A stretch of 64,000 bases of DNA, taken from positions 54,382,840-54,446,839 of the forward strand of contig NC_068278.1 in assembly GCF_025860055.1 (NCBI RefSeq). Reading direction: 5' to 3'. The stretch comes from Xyrauchen texanus (Eukaryota; Chordata; Actinopteri; Cypriniformes; Catostomidae). The notes under the pieces are model-generated. The model did no database searches. It was not told the DNA's origin and worked only from the letters and a program-made list of their open reading frames with translations. A program made the position numbers and the translations under genes. Below, piece by piece: positions 10,443-21,975 of the stretch (position 1 is its first letter; every line of letters begins with the position of its first letter).

Positions 10443-12999
10443 TAGTGATGCACGAATGTATCAGCTGCCAATATTTATTGGCCAATTACTGACCAAATTA
10501 AAACCATCAGCATATCAGTTATAAGCATGAAAACACTGATATGAAAATCTGATGGTTGATTTATAATTAATTAGTTACACACTTTGTAAAAAATTTTGAA
10601 TTTATACGCACAATCCAGAAATGATTATAGCCACAATATGTAGAAGAGTTGGAACTTGTGCCTTGTATGTACCAATATTAATATGAAATATTATATTTTT
10701 ATTGTTTCTCATTCTTATGTTAATGCGGAAAAAACGGCATAAATGGACATGACAGTTGTTAAAATGGCATTTACCTATAGGCTACATGATGAGGGAAACT
10801 ATCCAAAATGCTTTGAAAACAGTAGACTTTGACATCTGAGACATTGGAATTAAAACCATTAATGCTGCATGCTGGATATAATTAAGATTGAAATCGCAAT
10901 ATGGCCATTACCAAACCATAAAAGGCTGCACTTCTGCATTTAGCACTTCAGTCAGTGCTGTGTGAGCAAGTGTCACCCTCTAGTGGTTTGGATGCATTAT
11001 CCATTATACAACTTTAATCATTTCAAAGGGGGGGTGGGGGGGTTAGAAGGATAAAAAAAATGTTTGCCTGTCATGTGTTCAAGTCAAGTGGTTTTTATTG
11101 TCGTTTCAACCATATACAGTTAGTACAGTACACAGCAAAACGAGACAACGTTCCTCCAGGACCATGGTGCTACATGAAAACAACAAAGGACCAACACAGG
11201 ACCACATGAGACTACACAACAAAATAAAATACCTATATAAAATACCTATATATACCTATATAAAGTGCACGTGCAAACATGTGCAAAAAGTACAGGACAG
11301 TACAACAAATTTCTGACAATGAACAGGACAATAGACAGTGCAGCGCCGACCAGTACACAGAAGTGCAAAAAGATGACAGTTTCTAAAAACGTAAACATAA
11401 CATACTATAAGATAGTGTTCTATGCACATAGCAGTTATTTAGGTAGCAGACAGTTATAAAATGACAGTAATTAAAGTGCAACTCAGGACACGTGTGTGTC
11501 AAACCAGTCTCTGAGTATTGAGGAGTCTGATGGCTTGGGGGAAGAAGCTGTTACACAGTCTGGCCGTGAGGGCCCGAATGCTTCGGTACCTCTTGCCAGA
11601 CGGCAGGAGGGTAAAGAGTTTGTGTGAGGGGTGTGTGGGGTCGTCCACAATGCTGGTTGCTTTGCGGATTCAGTGTTTTTTGTAAATGTCATTAATGGAG
11701 GGAAGAGAGACCCCAATGATCCTCTCAGCTGTCCTCACTATCCTCTGCAGGGCTTTGCGGTCCGAAACGGTGCAAGTCCCAAACCAGGCAGTTATGCAGC
11801 TGCTCAGGATGCTCTCAATAGTCCCTCTATAGAATGTAGTGAGGATGGGGGGTGGGAGATGTGCTTTACTCAGCCTTCGAAGAAAGTAGAGATGCTGCTG
11901 GGCTTTCTTGGTGATAGAGCTGGTGTTGAGGGACCAGGTGAGGTTCTCCACCAGGTGAACACCAAGGAATTTGGTGCTCTTGACGATCTCCACAGAGGAG
12001 CCGTCGATGTTCGCGGAGTGTGTTCACATTGTGCTCTCCTAAAGTCAACAACCATCTCTTTTGTTTTGTCAACATTCAGGGACAGGTTGTTGGCTCTACA
12101 CCAGTTCGTCAGCCGCTGCACCTCCTCTCTGTACGCTGACTCGTCGTTCTTGCTGATGAGACCCACCACGGTCGTGTCATCGCCGAACTTGATGATGTGG
12201 TTCGAGCTGTGCATTGCTGCACAGTCGTGAGTCAGCAGAGTGAACAGCAGTGGACTGAGCACACAGCCCTGGGGGGCCCCAGTGCTCAGTGTGGTGGTGG
12301 TGGAGATGCTGTTCCCGATCCGGACTGACTGAGGTCTCCCAGTCAGGAAGTCCAGGATCCAGTTGCAGAGGGAGGTGTCCAGGCCCAGTAGGTTTAGCTT
12401 TCCAATCAGGTGCTGGGGAATGATTGTGTTGAATGCTGAGCTGAAATCTATTAACAGCATTCAAACGTATGTGTCCTTATTGTCTAGGTGGGTGAGGGCC
12501 AGATGGAGGGTTGTGGCGATGGCATCGTCCGTTGAACAGTTTGGACGATACGCAAACTGCAGTGGGTCTAGTGAGGGGGGCAGCTGGGTCTTAATGTGCC
12601 TCATGATGAGCCTCTCGAAGCACTTCATGATGATTGGTGTAAGTGCGACGGGACGGTAGTCGTTGAGGCAGGACACTGAAGACTTCTTTGGCATGGGGAT
12701 GATGGTGGTGGCCTTGAAGCACGTTGGAACAATGGCGCTGCTCAGAGAGATGTTGAAGATGTCGGTAAGAACATCTGCTAGCTGGTCTGCACATCCTCTG
12801 AGCACTCTGCCAGGAACAGATGTAATCCATTTTCAATGGGAATGATGTAATGTCAGAATAGTGAAAAAGCTTTTGTAACTCTGTGTACATTTGTAAAGCA
12901 TAATTCCAAAGTAAAACAGGGTAAGTGGCAAAATATTGTATCAACCAATGTTTTTTTTTTTTCGGTCTCGGACACATTTTATATATCGGTGCATCTCTA
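10443..12999. mobile_element. candidate hAT-like element split by a LINE
   Basis: TAGTGATGCACGAATGTATC at the left and the reverse complement of the right end (TAGAGATGCACCGATATAT) look like matching termini of the widespread GATGCACCGATA family. The LINE at 11080-12840 would be nested between them. I found no target duplication, so the pairing is an inference. Confidence 0.4.
11080..12840 (-). mobile_element. Rex/Babar-like non-LTR retrotransposon, 5'-truncated
   Basis: The minus strand encodes the RT from the fingers to the C-terminus. 12461-12805 holds DYRPVALTPIIMKCFERLI and DPLQFAYRPNCSTDDAIA. 11870-12460 holds the LLIDFSSAFNTI palm motif, the APQGCVLSPLLF motif and NLSLNVDKTKEMVVDFRR. 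11670-11993 holds the thumb (STKFLGVHLVENLTWS) and the KALQRIVRTAERIIG tail. The catalytic box reads FGDD instead of FADD (12176-12187). A frameshift at about 11990 separates the last two frames. Conserved 3' UTR continues to about 11080, ending in TTTTTATTGTCGTTTCAACC as read on the + strand. It is the same family as 55985-57880. Endonuclease and ORF1 are absent. The clade name is tentative. Confidence 0.85.
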
Positions 13000-13525
13000 T
13001 TCCATACCTATTGAAATTTTCTCTAATTTGTAAACAGTTCAGTTCTTACCACAGATTTGCTTGGTCCTTAGGGGTCGTTCACACTGAACAAATTTAGCAT
13101 TGTTCTGTGCTAAATTTTAACTGTTGTCTTATGTAAACACGTGCTAGATGGACATCTTTGACCATTTCACCAATGTCTGGCTGTTTTTAGAAGTCTCGTG
13201 CAGAAACGATGTGTATATCAGACAGCGGTGTTTTGTTTTATTAAAACTGTGTCTCGAGATAGCCGTGTTTTTTTTTTTGAGCTTTGATAAGCACAAGAAC
13301 ACGTTCACTTGGCTGGTTGGCTGATCTAAGGTCACTCATCCTAGTCAGTTGCCTGGTTTTAGGAGGTTTAAGGCACTCTTTAGTTGGTCAGGTTGCTTGA
13401 CCAGCTTCAACCTGCTAAGAGCAAACCAGCTTTTTAGCTTTTTTTTTTACCAGGGTTGTGATTTAATGTACATGGTGGCCAATTAATCTTAATCCAAGCA
13501 GCACAAACACCACATACTGTCATTT
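13000..13525. other. noncoding with repeat fragments
   Basis: About 13070 starts GGGGTCGTTCACACTGAAC, like a Harbinger-type end without its partner. 13370-13450 contains CCAGCTTCAACCTGCTAAG, related to the CTGGTTTAGCTGGTC repeats at 18475-18630. No gene seen. Confidence 0.4.
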
Positions 13526-13526
13526 G

Positions 13527-13565
<39 letters not shown>

Positions 13566-13572
13566 TCTCTCA
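13526..13572. repeat. (CT)n microsatellite
   Basis: Nearly pure CT dinucleotide run of about 45 bases. The antisense open frame through it with repeated ER residues is an artefact. Confidence 0.9.
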
Positions 13573-14236
13573 GTCCTGCTCTCCCATCTGTGCACTCCCT
13601 TCATAGATACATACACACAAGTGTTTCTACAGACAGGACAATATAGCATCAGACCAATAATACCACCGGGATGATGGAAAGCCTCTTGAATAATATGCTT
13701 CTGAATCATTAACTCCCACTTTCCCCCAAACTGGGGTAATGCATCCCCCCAACCTTGCCAACACAAAATATAATTTTATTGCTACTAAAAGCTCTAGAAA
13801 AAAAGGGGGTAGACAGTTAGTCAATGCAAGGGAAAAAATATCATCATTTTAATGACAGTGTGATGGCTCATTTGCCGTATAATTAAGTGCGGATCTCACA
13901 GAGAAGCTTCGATCAGATTGAATATACAAAGAAAGGGCTTTATGCACTGTATACATCTGAGGTGAAGGGGCTAAGAGGAACAGGAAGGACATAAATGGAC
14001 TTGGTACTTCCCGTGTTTGAAGATGATACTACTAGCATATGAAGGAATGAAATACTAGCGTACTTTTCACTAAATACAGTGCAGAAAATGATGGACAATG
14101 CATCCTACTTTTTAGTATGTTGCAATAGTAGTATAGTAGTGAGCTATTTTAAATTCATCCCAAATTTACAGTATCTTGCTCCATATCTGGACTTGATTTA
14201 GCTTTGTGATTTTGGTAATATCTTTCAAATATTTGG
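13573..14236. other. no recognised feature
   Basis: AT-rich, with short frames lacking domains. Confidence 0.45.
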
Positions 14237-14600
14237 TAACACTTTAGAATACGTTTACACAATACGTTACCATTAGTTAACCAAATTGTTAAGATGAACA
14301 ACCAATAAACAATACTTTTACAACATTTATTAACATTGGATAATTTTAAATTTTTGCATTATGAACTAAGATGAAATAGAAATTAACAATACATTTACCA
14401 CATATAGCCTATACATATTGGTTAATTACAATTTCTACATATGCAGATTAAAAGTTGTATACTTTAATTTTTACACAAATTAATATATTTGTAATTTTAA
14501 AAATTGCACTATTAACTAACATTTAACAATACTTTAACAGCATTTATTAATCTTGGTTGATGTTCATTTCTGCATATACTATGTTTTTAATATTAAAAGT
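14237..14600. repeat. dispersed TAACACTTTA-type repeat
   Basis: Begins TGGTAACACTTTAGAATACG and contains serial degenerate ACATTTATTAAC blocks. This is a pattern I know from abundant fish MITE-like repeats. Ends were not fixed. Confidence 0.45.
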
Positions 14601-15237
14601 TGTATGTGTATCCGCTGGCCATAAGCCATCCAAACACTCATTTGTGAGAATCCAATGAATATGCTCTTCCGGTTCTTAAAGACCTTTCTATATATTTTGT
14701 TGTTGTTGTAAATGACAGAGTACCCTTATAGAATGCTTATTGAATAGATAAGGGTGTCAGTAAATAGATAAATTAAATAAACTCTTATTATGAAATCAAG
14801 ATTCCGATTCGGGTGTGTTTACACTGAATGAAGAGCAAGTACAGAAACTGGGTTAGGCTATAGAAGGAGGAAGTCATTTTGGATACTTTCAAGCACCATA
14901 GTACATAGATGACTCTCTGAAAGGAATAAAGAATGAAACTCTGAAACTCAATTTAAGCTAAATTTATAGGTGACTTTTACCATTTCTGTGCCTCTAGCAA
15001 CACCACACGGAATTTTTAAATAATGAGTTTTCAGGTTGCCCAAACAATCCCCTTCTATTCCATTGGTTAGACAAATAGTCTCGTTCCAAACTCACACCAT
15101 TGGTTGAGCCAGTGTTGATATGTTGGGCTGGTCAAGATGCTCAAACAAACACATCAGTGTTTGATTGCGTCACAAAGCCACAGTGTTTACACTTTATAGG
15201 CTTAAGTATATTAACACTGAAACATTTAAGTCACCTT
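14601..15237. other. no recognised feature
   Basis: AT-rich sequence with no supported gene, terminal repeat or RNA. Confidence 0.45.
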
Positions 15238-15858
15238 TAAAGGGATAGTTCACCCAAAAATGAAAGATCTCTCATCATTTACTCACCCTCATGCCATCCC
15301 AGATGTGTATGACTTTCTTATTTCTGCTGAACACAAACAAAGATTTTTAGAAGAATATCTCAGCTCTGTTTGTCCTTTCAATGCAAGTGAATGTTGACCA
15401 GATCTTTCAAGCTTCACAAATGACATATAGGCAGCATAAAAGTAATCCATACAACTCTAGTGGCTTAATCCATATCTTCAGAAGCAATATAATAGGTGTG
15501 GTTGAGAAACTGGTAAATATATCTCCTTCTCCATTTTACTATAAATCTTTCACATTTTGAAAGAAAATGAAAGTGGAGATCTTAAAGTAAAAACATTTGG
15601 AAAAATGTATCTTTTTCTCACCCAAAGTGATTCTATTGCTTCAGAAGACATATAACCACTGGAGTTGTTTATATTACTTTTACTATGACTGTCTGTGATT
15701 TTTGTAGCATTAAATTGCTGATTGCATTCACTTGCATTGAATGGACCAACAGAGCTAAGATATTCTTCTAAAAATCTTTTTCTGTTTGTGTTCAGCAGAA
15801 GAAATTAAGTAATATCTTAGATTGCATGAAAGTGAGTAAATGATGAGAGAATTTTCCT
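15238..15858. mobile_element. fold-back MITE, both long arms present
   Basis: The left arm (about 15241-15395) starts AGGGATAGTTCACCCAAAAA. The right arm (about 15705-15855) is its reverse complement over about 150 bases, including the TCTCATCATTTACTCAC, CTGCTGAACACAAAC and AAAGATTTTTAGAAGAATAT blocks. This is the most complete copy in the window of a family seen at 5195, 7111, 15873, 33972, 45443, 46901 and 49270. Confidence 0.8.
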
Positions 15859-15872
15859 ATAGCATCAAGCTG

Positions 15873-16191
15873 TTAAAGTGATAGTTCACCCAAAACTGTA
15901 AATTCAGCCATGTTTTAATCACCACTGTGTTGTTTTAAACCCATATGATTTTCTTTCTTTTTCGGTACACATAAGAAATGATATATTGTGCTCAGTAAAG
16001 CAAAACAATGGTAGTTTATGATGAGCACCACTTTAAACATCAGAAGTATGCAAAAGTATAATTCAGAAGTCTAATAAACTATCCCATGTGACTCATGCCT
16101 TGTTCTGAAGACATACGATAAAGTTCGGTGACAAACAAATTTATTACTTAGTGAAAATCTTCATCGACCATTGCTCTCTTGTGCACGTTCA
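15873..16191. repeat. fold-back MITE, left part only
   Basis: Begins AAAGTGATAGTTCACCCAAAA in the same orientation as the preceding copy and stops where the hAT element at 16192 begins. Truncated. Confidence 0.6.
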
Positions 16192-17420
16192 CAGTGCTGC
16201 GCGGATTACTTGTGAATTGTAATCAGGTAATCTCATAGATTACATTTTGGGATAATGTAATTTGATTACTTTTGGACTACTTTCAACCTAATTCTATTTT
16301 ATGTCACATGCATTTGAGTAGGATAATCATTTCAACATAAAAGTACAAAGAAGAAGAATATGTATTTACATTAAACAGTACATTAATGAAATAAACATTA
16401 AATCTAACAGTAAAACACAGTGCATGGCCAAAGTTTATAATTCAAAACACAGAGACATCAAGTTCATTTTAAGTGCATAAAACAAAAGCAGCATTACAAA
16501 CAATAATGATCATAAAATTAACATAAAGCGATCATACAATGAATAAAAATCAATGACCATAAAATCAACAGCGACAATGTTGCCTAGGTCAAAGCTTTCT
16601 TCCTAAAAACACTGTAACACTTTTAACCCTTACTGCTTACTGATAGTCCATTGCCTATTCCGAAGCTGAGGTTTATGATATTATCTTTTGAATAGTAAGA
16701 ATATTCTAAAAGGGCAGAATATTTTAAAACAGCAGAGTTCCACCGAGTCACACAAGGAACATCTGTGTCAAGATTAATGTCAATTTCATGCAGTGGACTT
16801 CAATGCATCAGTAGCGGCAGTAGAGCGATGGGCTTTGTTCCAAATTGCGGCACATTTTGCAGTTGATCTATTGTGTACCCTGTGGGCAGGACCCTTATGG
16901 CATCCACTAGATCCTTTAAAGCAAAAATTGGCTGCACACCATTGGTGAGGTAGCAAGTAATAAAACAAATATTTAAAAACATATCTAGTTAATTTTAAGT
17001 GCATAAAAGAATAGAAACAGTACATGAACAAACAATAATAAACCTGAAATTAACATCAATGACATTGCTAGGTTAACGCTAACAGCTCAAATCTCTGACA
17101 CATGTACTTTTAACCCTTACTACTTAGTAATATTCCATCACTTATTCCTTAGCTGAGGTGCATATCTTACTGTTGTAATGCAAAAGGAGCACATCGGTGT
17201 AAGAATATGATGACATTGATATGAAAATGATCAATACATTTTTTGTAATTTACTGCCATGGCCTTGTTAATATGTAATCATGTAATCTATAAAAAATTAA
17301 CAGTAGTTCTATTACGTATATTTTAAAATGTAATTTAATCCAATTACAAGAACTTAATTTTTGTAATCTGATTACGTAATACAGATTACATGTAATTATG
17401 TATGTCTCTACCCAGCACTC
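16192..17420. mobile_element. hAT-type element with imperfect 8-bp target duplication
   Basis: The ends CAGTGCTG and CAGCACTC are inverted repeats. Subterminal arms of about 100 bases rich in GATTAC/GTAATC also pair. The flanks CACGTTCA (16184-16191) and CATGTTCA (17421-17428) match at 7 of 8 bases. No transposase is present. The interior holds a diverged direct duplication: about 16455-16675 and 16996-17165 share TAAGTGCATAAAA, then ACTTTTAACCCTTACT, then GCTGAGGT in the same order. Confidence 0.7.
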
Positions 17421-17454
17421 CATGTTCATGAGAGTGCAAGAGAACAGCAGTTCA

Positions 17455-17875
17455 GGGGGCCTGGGTAGCTCAGCATGAATTGACGCTGTCTGCCACCCCT
17501 GGAGTCACGAGTTCAAATCCAAGTTGTGCTGAGTGACTCCAGCCAGATCTCCTAGGCAACCAAATTGTCCCGGTTGCTAGGGAGTGTAGAGTCACATGTG
17601 GTAACCTCCTCGTGGTTGCGATTAATGGTTCTCGCTTTCCATGGGATGCGTGGTAAGTTGTGCGTGGATCGCGGAGAGAAGCATGAGTCTCCACGATGTC
17701 ATGCACAACGAGCCACATGATAAAATGAGTGGATTGACTGTCTCAGAAGCGGAGGCAACTGAGACCTGCCTTCTGCCACCCGGATTGAGGTGAGTAACTG
17801 TGCCACCATGAGGACCTACTCAGTAGTGGGAATTGGGCATTCCAAATTGGGGAGAAAAGGGGATTAAAAAAAAAA
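17455..17875 (+). mobile_element. tRNA-derived SINE, full length
   Basis: The head CTGGGTAGCTCAGC supplies an A-box-like sequence and GAGTTCAAATCC (about 17510) a B-box. The body continues through CTCCAGCCAG, GGTTGCTAGGGAGTGTAGAG and TAACCTCCTCGTGGTTGC, and ends TTCCAAATTGGGGAGAAAAG followed by A-rich sequence. Other members here are at 32358-32790 (B-box lost) and about 54700-54870 (3' part only). AGCAGTT-like sequence on both sides may be a degraded target duplication. Confidence 0.85.
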
Positions 17876-18474
17876 GAGAGAGCAGTTTATGCAGCCCCAA
17901 CTCGTGGGATTTGCCATAAAAGTCATGCACTTTACCTCCTCATAGATCATAGACCATATAAACTGGGAAACTGGGACACTTCAGTCAGAATATAGATTAT
18001 CTGGTTGCATGAATTTTATAATGCATGCACAATGTTAAAAACTGACAGAATGATACAAAGCCTGCTTCATTTAAAATGGCTTTGTTGTGTACATAGTCAA
18101 TTTTTGTTCAACTCTGATGCATGCTATTTTTAAAATGCCAGAGCAATAAAGAATTGCTTTGGTCACAAACTGTATTTACACATTGTGGTTGATTTTGAGC
18201 ATGTAGAACAAGGGACACATCCATTGTTTTATTCTAAACAACAAAAAATAGTGAATTGCTCCTGCTGAGTGAATTGAACACTTGTCTGTGTTGTTGTAGC
18301 ACTCGATGCACTAAAGGAATTATGCAAATCAATTCAAGGCCCATACACGTCCCAATAATTCCCAATCTTGCAGGACATGCAAATACTGTATGCCCATGCA
18401 TATACACCCCTTTACATTATTTGATAATCTTTTGATGACTTACTGCCACCATAATCACTAGAGCTTAAATACAG
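17876..18474. other. no recognised feature
   Basis: No open frames, terminal repeats or RNA-like structure recognised. Confidence 0.45.
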
Positions 18475-18630
18475 CTTAAACTAGCCTAGGCTGGTTTAAT
18501 GGTTTTAGCTGGTCTCCCAAACTGGTCAGGCTGGTCTGAGTTGCTGGTTTTAGGGAACTTATCAGTACATCTGATAACCATCCTGACCAGGCTTGGAGAC
18601 TAGCTATTACATCTTAAAACAGTTTAGACC
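18475..18630. repeat. GCTGGTTTAGCTGGTC-type palindromic repeat
   Basis: Serial CTGGT/ACCAG words (AGGCTGGTTTAATGG, GGTCAGGCTGGTCTGAG, CCATCCTGACCAGGCT) can pair with each other. This fits a small dispersed fold-back repeat. Related words occur near 13370-13450. Confidence 0.55.
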
Positions 18631-19668
18631 AAAATAGGTTTAATGAAACTGTTTAATGGATTTGATGTTTACAGTATAGTTGTACATACTGTACAGTTTT
18701 TATTTACTGCTGCCAACATTGCAGTATTTTCTAAAGAGACTCGTTAACAGTATCTCTTTAACGTTGATTTTGAAGTAACCATAAAATCTAAATAAAAAAG
18801 AAAGCTTGTATTCCACACTGCTCACTATATACATTGTTGTGGCTGTGAATAAGTTGAGCTGTATCATCTAACCTGCTGTTGACCACAACGAGAGACAGCT
18901 CGACTGCTCCTGGACTATCCTACTCAAACACTTAATCACAAGAGCTCAGAATTGACAGTTGACAGCTCCACTGTGCCTTTCAGCTATTTTTACAGAGTTC
19001 ATTGAAATTTGATAGGTGAATTTCCTTGTGTTAGCTTGGCTGATACAGGTGAAAACAGGGAGTGAAATCTAGCACTATGCACGATGGCCATTAATTGTAC
19101 AGTACAGCTAGAATAGAAGGTACAAATGTAATATTTTCAGAAAGTTTAGTGATCAAGTACAATAGAGTGTAACAGTATGATTAAGGAAGTAAAAATCTCA
19201 TAATTTGTTTTCTATGGGCCTATTTGTACATATTCAGTCACGAGTGTCATCCACACAGACTGCCGAAACCAACACTAATGCAAGTTCCATACAAAAAATA
19301 TACATAAATTCTATGAGTTAGGCAGGTATGCAAGCTTCATTGTCATGGTCAGAGTTTGTCAGTGTTTGTTCAAACATTCCAATACCACACAAACGGCAAT
19401 TGAACATTTTTAATCGCTGAAACCAGATGCCAATGATTGGCAACAAATGCCAACAGGGAGAACACACTGATCCGACAAAACCCAACATCTGTTGGATGTT
19501 GGTGCTTGTTGCTGTATGTTGGGGCAGAGTGAACATATCTTTTCAAACTGTCTTTTCAAGCACATGATACATTTATTTATAAAACAGACAGCCAAATTCT
19601 CACCAACATACCACAATAACAGTTTACAGCCCATATGCACTCAGGCAACACATCTGAGATACGTGATC
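18631..19668. other. no recognised feature
   Basis: Short frames overlap on both strands at 19318-19725 and show no domain. No gene supported. Confidence 0.45.
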
Positions 19669-19673
19669 ATCAT

Positions 19674-19908
19674 TGTAAAGGGGTTAATGGGCAAGGAGGA
19701 GGCGAGAACCAGTTTGGCAATGTAAATAATATTTTAATGATAAACTGAACCAAAAACATATACACAGACAGCAGCTGCCTGTAATTCTCTTTCGCTCTCG
19801 AATTGACATCAACAGCCTCCTTCATCCCTCGTGTGCCCCATCAGGCTGATTGAGGACCGGGTGTGCGTTGTTCCAGCCTGGCCCCACCCCACCCTCATCC
19901 ACTCTACA
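19674..19908 (-). mobile_element. solo LTR with exact 5-bp target duplication
   Basis: 235 bp beginning TGTAAAGG and ending CTCTACA, so the termini are TGT...ACA. It is flanked by ATCAT on both sides (19669-19673 and 19909-19913), an exact 5-bp target duplication. Orientation comes from resemblance to the 47437-47650 LTR: shared blocks include GGCAGCTGC, TTATCATTAAA-ATTATTTACATTG and GGTTCTCGCCTCCTCCTT. The interior was lost by LTR-LTR recombination. Confidence 0.88.
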
Positions 19909-21396
19909 ATCATGTACAGCCATTTCGGTTTACATTAGGTGGATATGCGGTTGTCATTCATAAGTCACACAAACATCTACTCACAGTCTTTTCAAGCACA
20001 TGACTACAGTTGACTACATGACTAAAACTACAGTTAGTTCCGGTCCTCAAATCTGATTGGACAAGAGGTGTTCCAAGAATGCTGATAGCTCACACCATCA
20101 GCATTGGGATGATTCACTGTTTGTATCACTCCGCTTGCAAGTAATATTTATTTGCATAGCGCTGTTCACTACACACATCGATTCAAAGCAGCTTTACAGA
20201 AAATTGCGCTTTAAGACTTTATAGATATTGCAGTTTAATTTTCTGTTAAAGTCATCATTGTGTAGTTTGATTAAATGTGATTGTAAATAAAAACAAATTG
20301 TAAACTAAGTAAGTGTTAAGGGCCAGTGTTTAAACAAAGATTTCGTTTGATCTGTAATTTTAATGACTAATGTCTTTTGTTTTGTTCAGTCAGTGGCATA
20401 TGAAGTATCCGATGTCTTACAGTTGGAGTTGGCATCAGTTCATTCTCTGAAGTCCATTGTATAAGACTGAAATAAAATGCCTGGCTAAATAGATGTCTTT
20501 AGTCTAGACTTAAACTGAGTCAGACTTTGTGTCTGCGTTACAAACAATGTTAGGGAGACTATTCCATAGTTTTGGAGCCAAATAGGAAAAGGATCTACCT
20601 CATTTTGTGGATTTTGATACTCTATTAACAGACCAGATTTTTGTGATCGTAATGAATGTGATGGAACATGGAATGGTAGAAGGTCACTTAAGTACTGTGG
20701 AGCTAGACCATTCAAAGCTTTGTATGTAGTAATTAATATGAAATTTAACATGTAAACAATGTTACAATGGGGCTAATATGATCATATTTCTTGGTTCTAG
20801 TCAGCACTCTGGCAGCTGCATTTTGAACCATTTGAAGTTTATTTATTGAACTTGCTGTACAATAATCTAGTCTTGGGGTCATGAACACATGAATCAGTTT
20901 TTCAGCATCAGCAACAGAGAGCATGAGTCATAAGTTAGCATTATTTCTGAGGTGGAAGAATGCTGTTCAGAATGTGAATGTCACCAACAATTAAAGGTCT
21001 ATCTACAGTAACTACTATATCTGACAGAAAATTTGCATATTCACCAAGGAAATCAGAATACGGTCCAAAAGACGAAATGTATTATCTATTTATATATGAT
21101 GGTGTAACATTAAGAATTATAGGTTCAAAAGACTTAAACTTGTATTTTTTCCTCTGAGTAACACCAAAAATGTCATTGTAAATTGTAGCAACACCTCCTC
21201 CTCAATCCTTCAGACGAGGCTCATGTTTATAACAATAACCTGGGGGAGCAGATTCATTTAAACTAATATATTCATCAGATTGAAGCCACGTTACAGTCAA
21301 GCAGATCACATTCAAACTGTGATCTGTAATAATTTGTGCTTTGGTTGAAATAGATCTAATTTAGCAGCCCTACCTTTATATGATGTTTATCTTCAT

Positions 21397-21975
21397 TTGT
21401 TTGTTGTTGTTTTTTTTTTAAAGTTTGACCTGAGGACTATCACACCAGTCCTCAGGTCTTTACACTGGCTCCCAGTTACATTTAGGATTGATTTTAAAGT
21501 ATTATTACTGGTATATAAATCACTCAATGGGCTAGGACCTCAATATATTGCAGATATGCTCACTGAATATAAACCCAACAGATCACTCAGATCATTAGGA
21601 TCACATCAGCTAGAAATACCAAGGGTTCACTCTAAGCAAGGAGAGTCTGCTTTTAGCTTTTATGCCAGCCGCAGCTGGAACCAGCTTCCAGAAGAGATCA
21701 GATGTGCTCCTACAGTAGTCACATTCAAATCCAGACTCAAAACACATCTGTTTAGCTGTGCATTTACTGAGTGAGCACTGTGCCACTGTGTGTCCGACTG
21801 TTTGTACTGTATTTTATTTTATTTTATTCTAAACTGTTTCAATTATTCTTATTTTTTTATTCTTATTTTAATCTCTTCTATGTAAAGCACTTTGAATTAC
21901 CATTGTGTATGAAATGTGCTATATAAATAAACTTGCCTTGCCTTGCCTTGCCTTGCCTTGCCTTGCCTAATATTT
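21397..21975 (+). mobile_element. L2-type LINE 3' end (RT C-terminus, UTR and TTGCC tail)
   Basis: The + frame 21397-21774 encodes the RT C-terminal domain: ITPVLRSLHWLPV, FKVLLLVYKSLNGLGPQYI, NRSLRSLG, RSWNQLPEEIR and FKSRLKTHLF, ending at a stop. A short 3' UTR follows with GTAAAGCACTTTGAATTAC and GTGCTATATAAATAAACTTG, then five to six CCTTG units to about 21967. Extreme 5' truncation with an intact tail is typical of target-primed reverse transcription. It sits inside the opposite-strand LINE. Confidence 0.85.
21942..21967 (+). repeat. (CCTTG)n LINE tail
   Basis: About five tandem CCTTG units immediately after the LINE 3' UTR. They are best read as the element's own terminal repeat. Confidence 0.85.

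Noticed and set aside
11631..12230. 199-codon + strand open frame
   Set aside because: It lies antisense to the Rex-like RT (palm and thumb motifs on the minus strand) and has no domain of its own.
10443..12999. Firm hAT call with target duplication
   Set aside because: The termini look paired but the 8-bp flanks (GGGCACAT and TTCCATAC) do not match. Kept only as a low-confidence feature.
17455..17540. Possible tRNA gene
   Set aside because: A-box and B-box are present, but no complete cloverleaf is apparent and the sequence continues into a SINE body repeated at 32358 and 54700.
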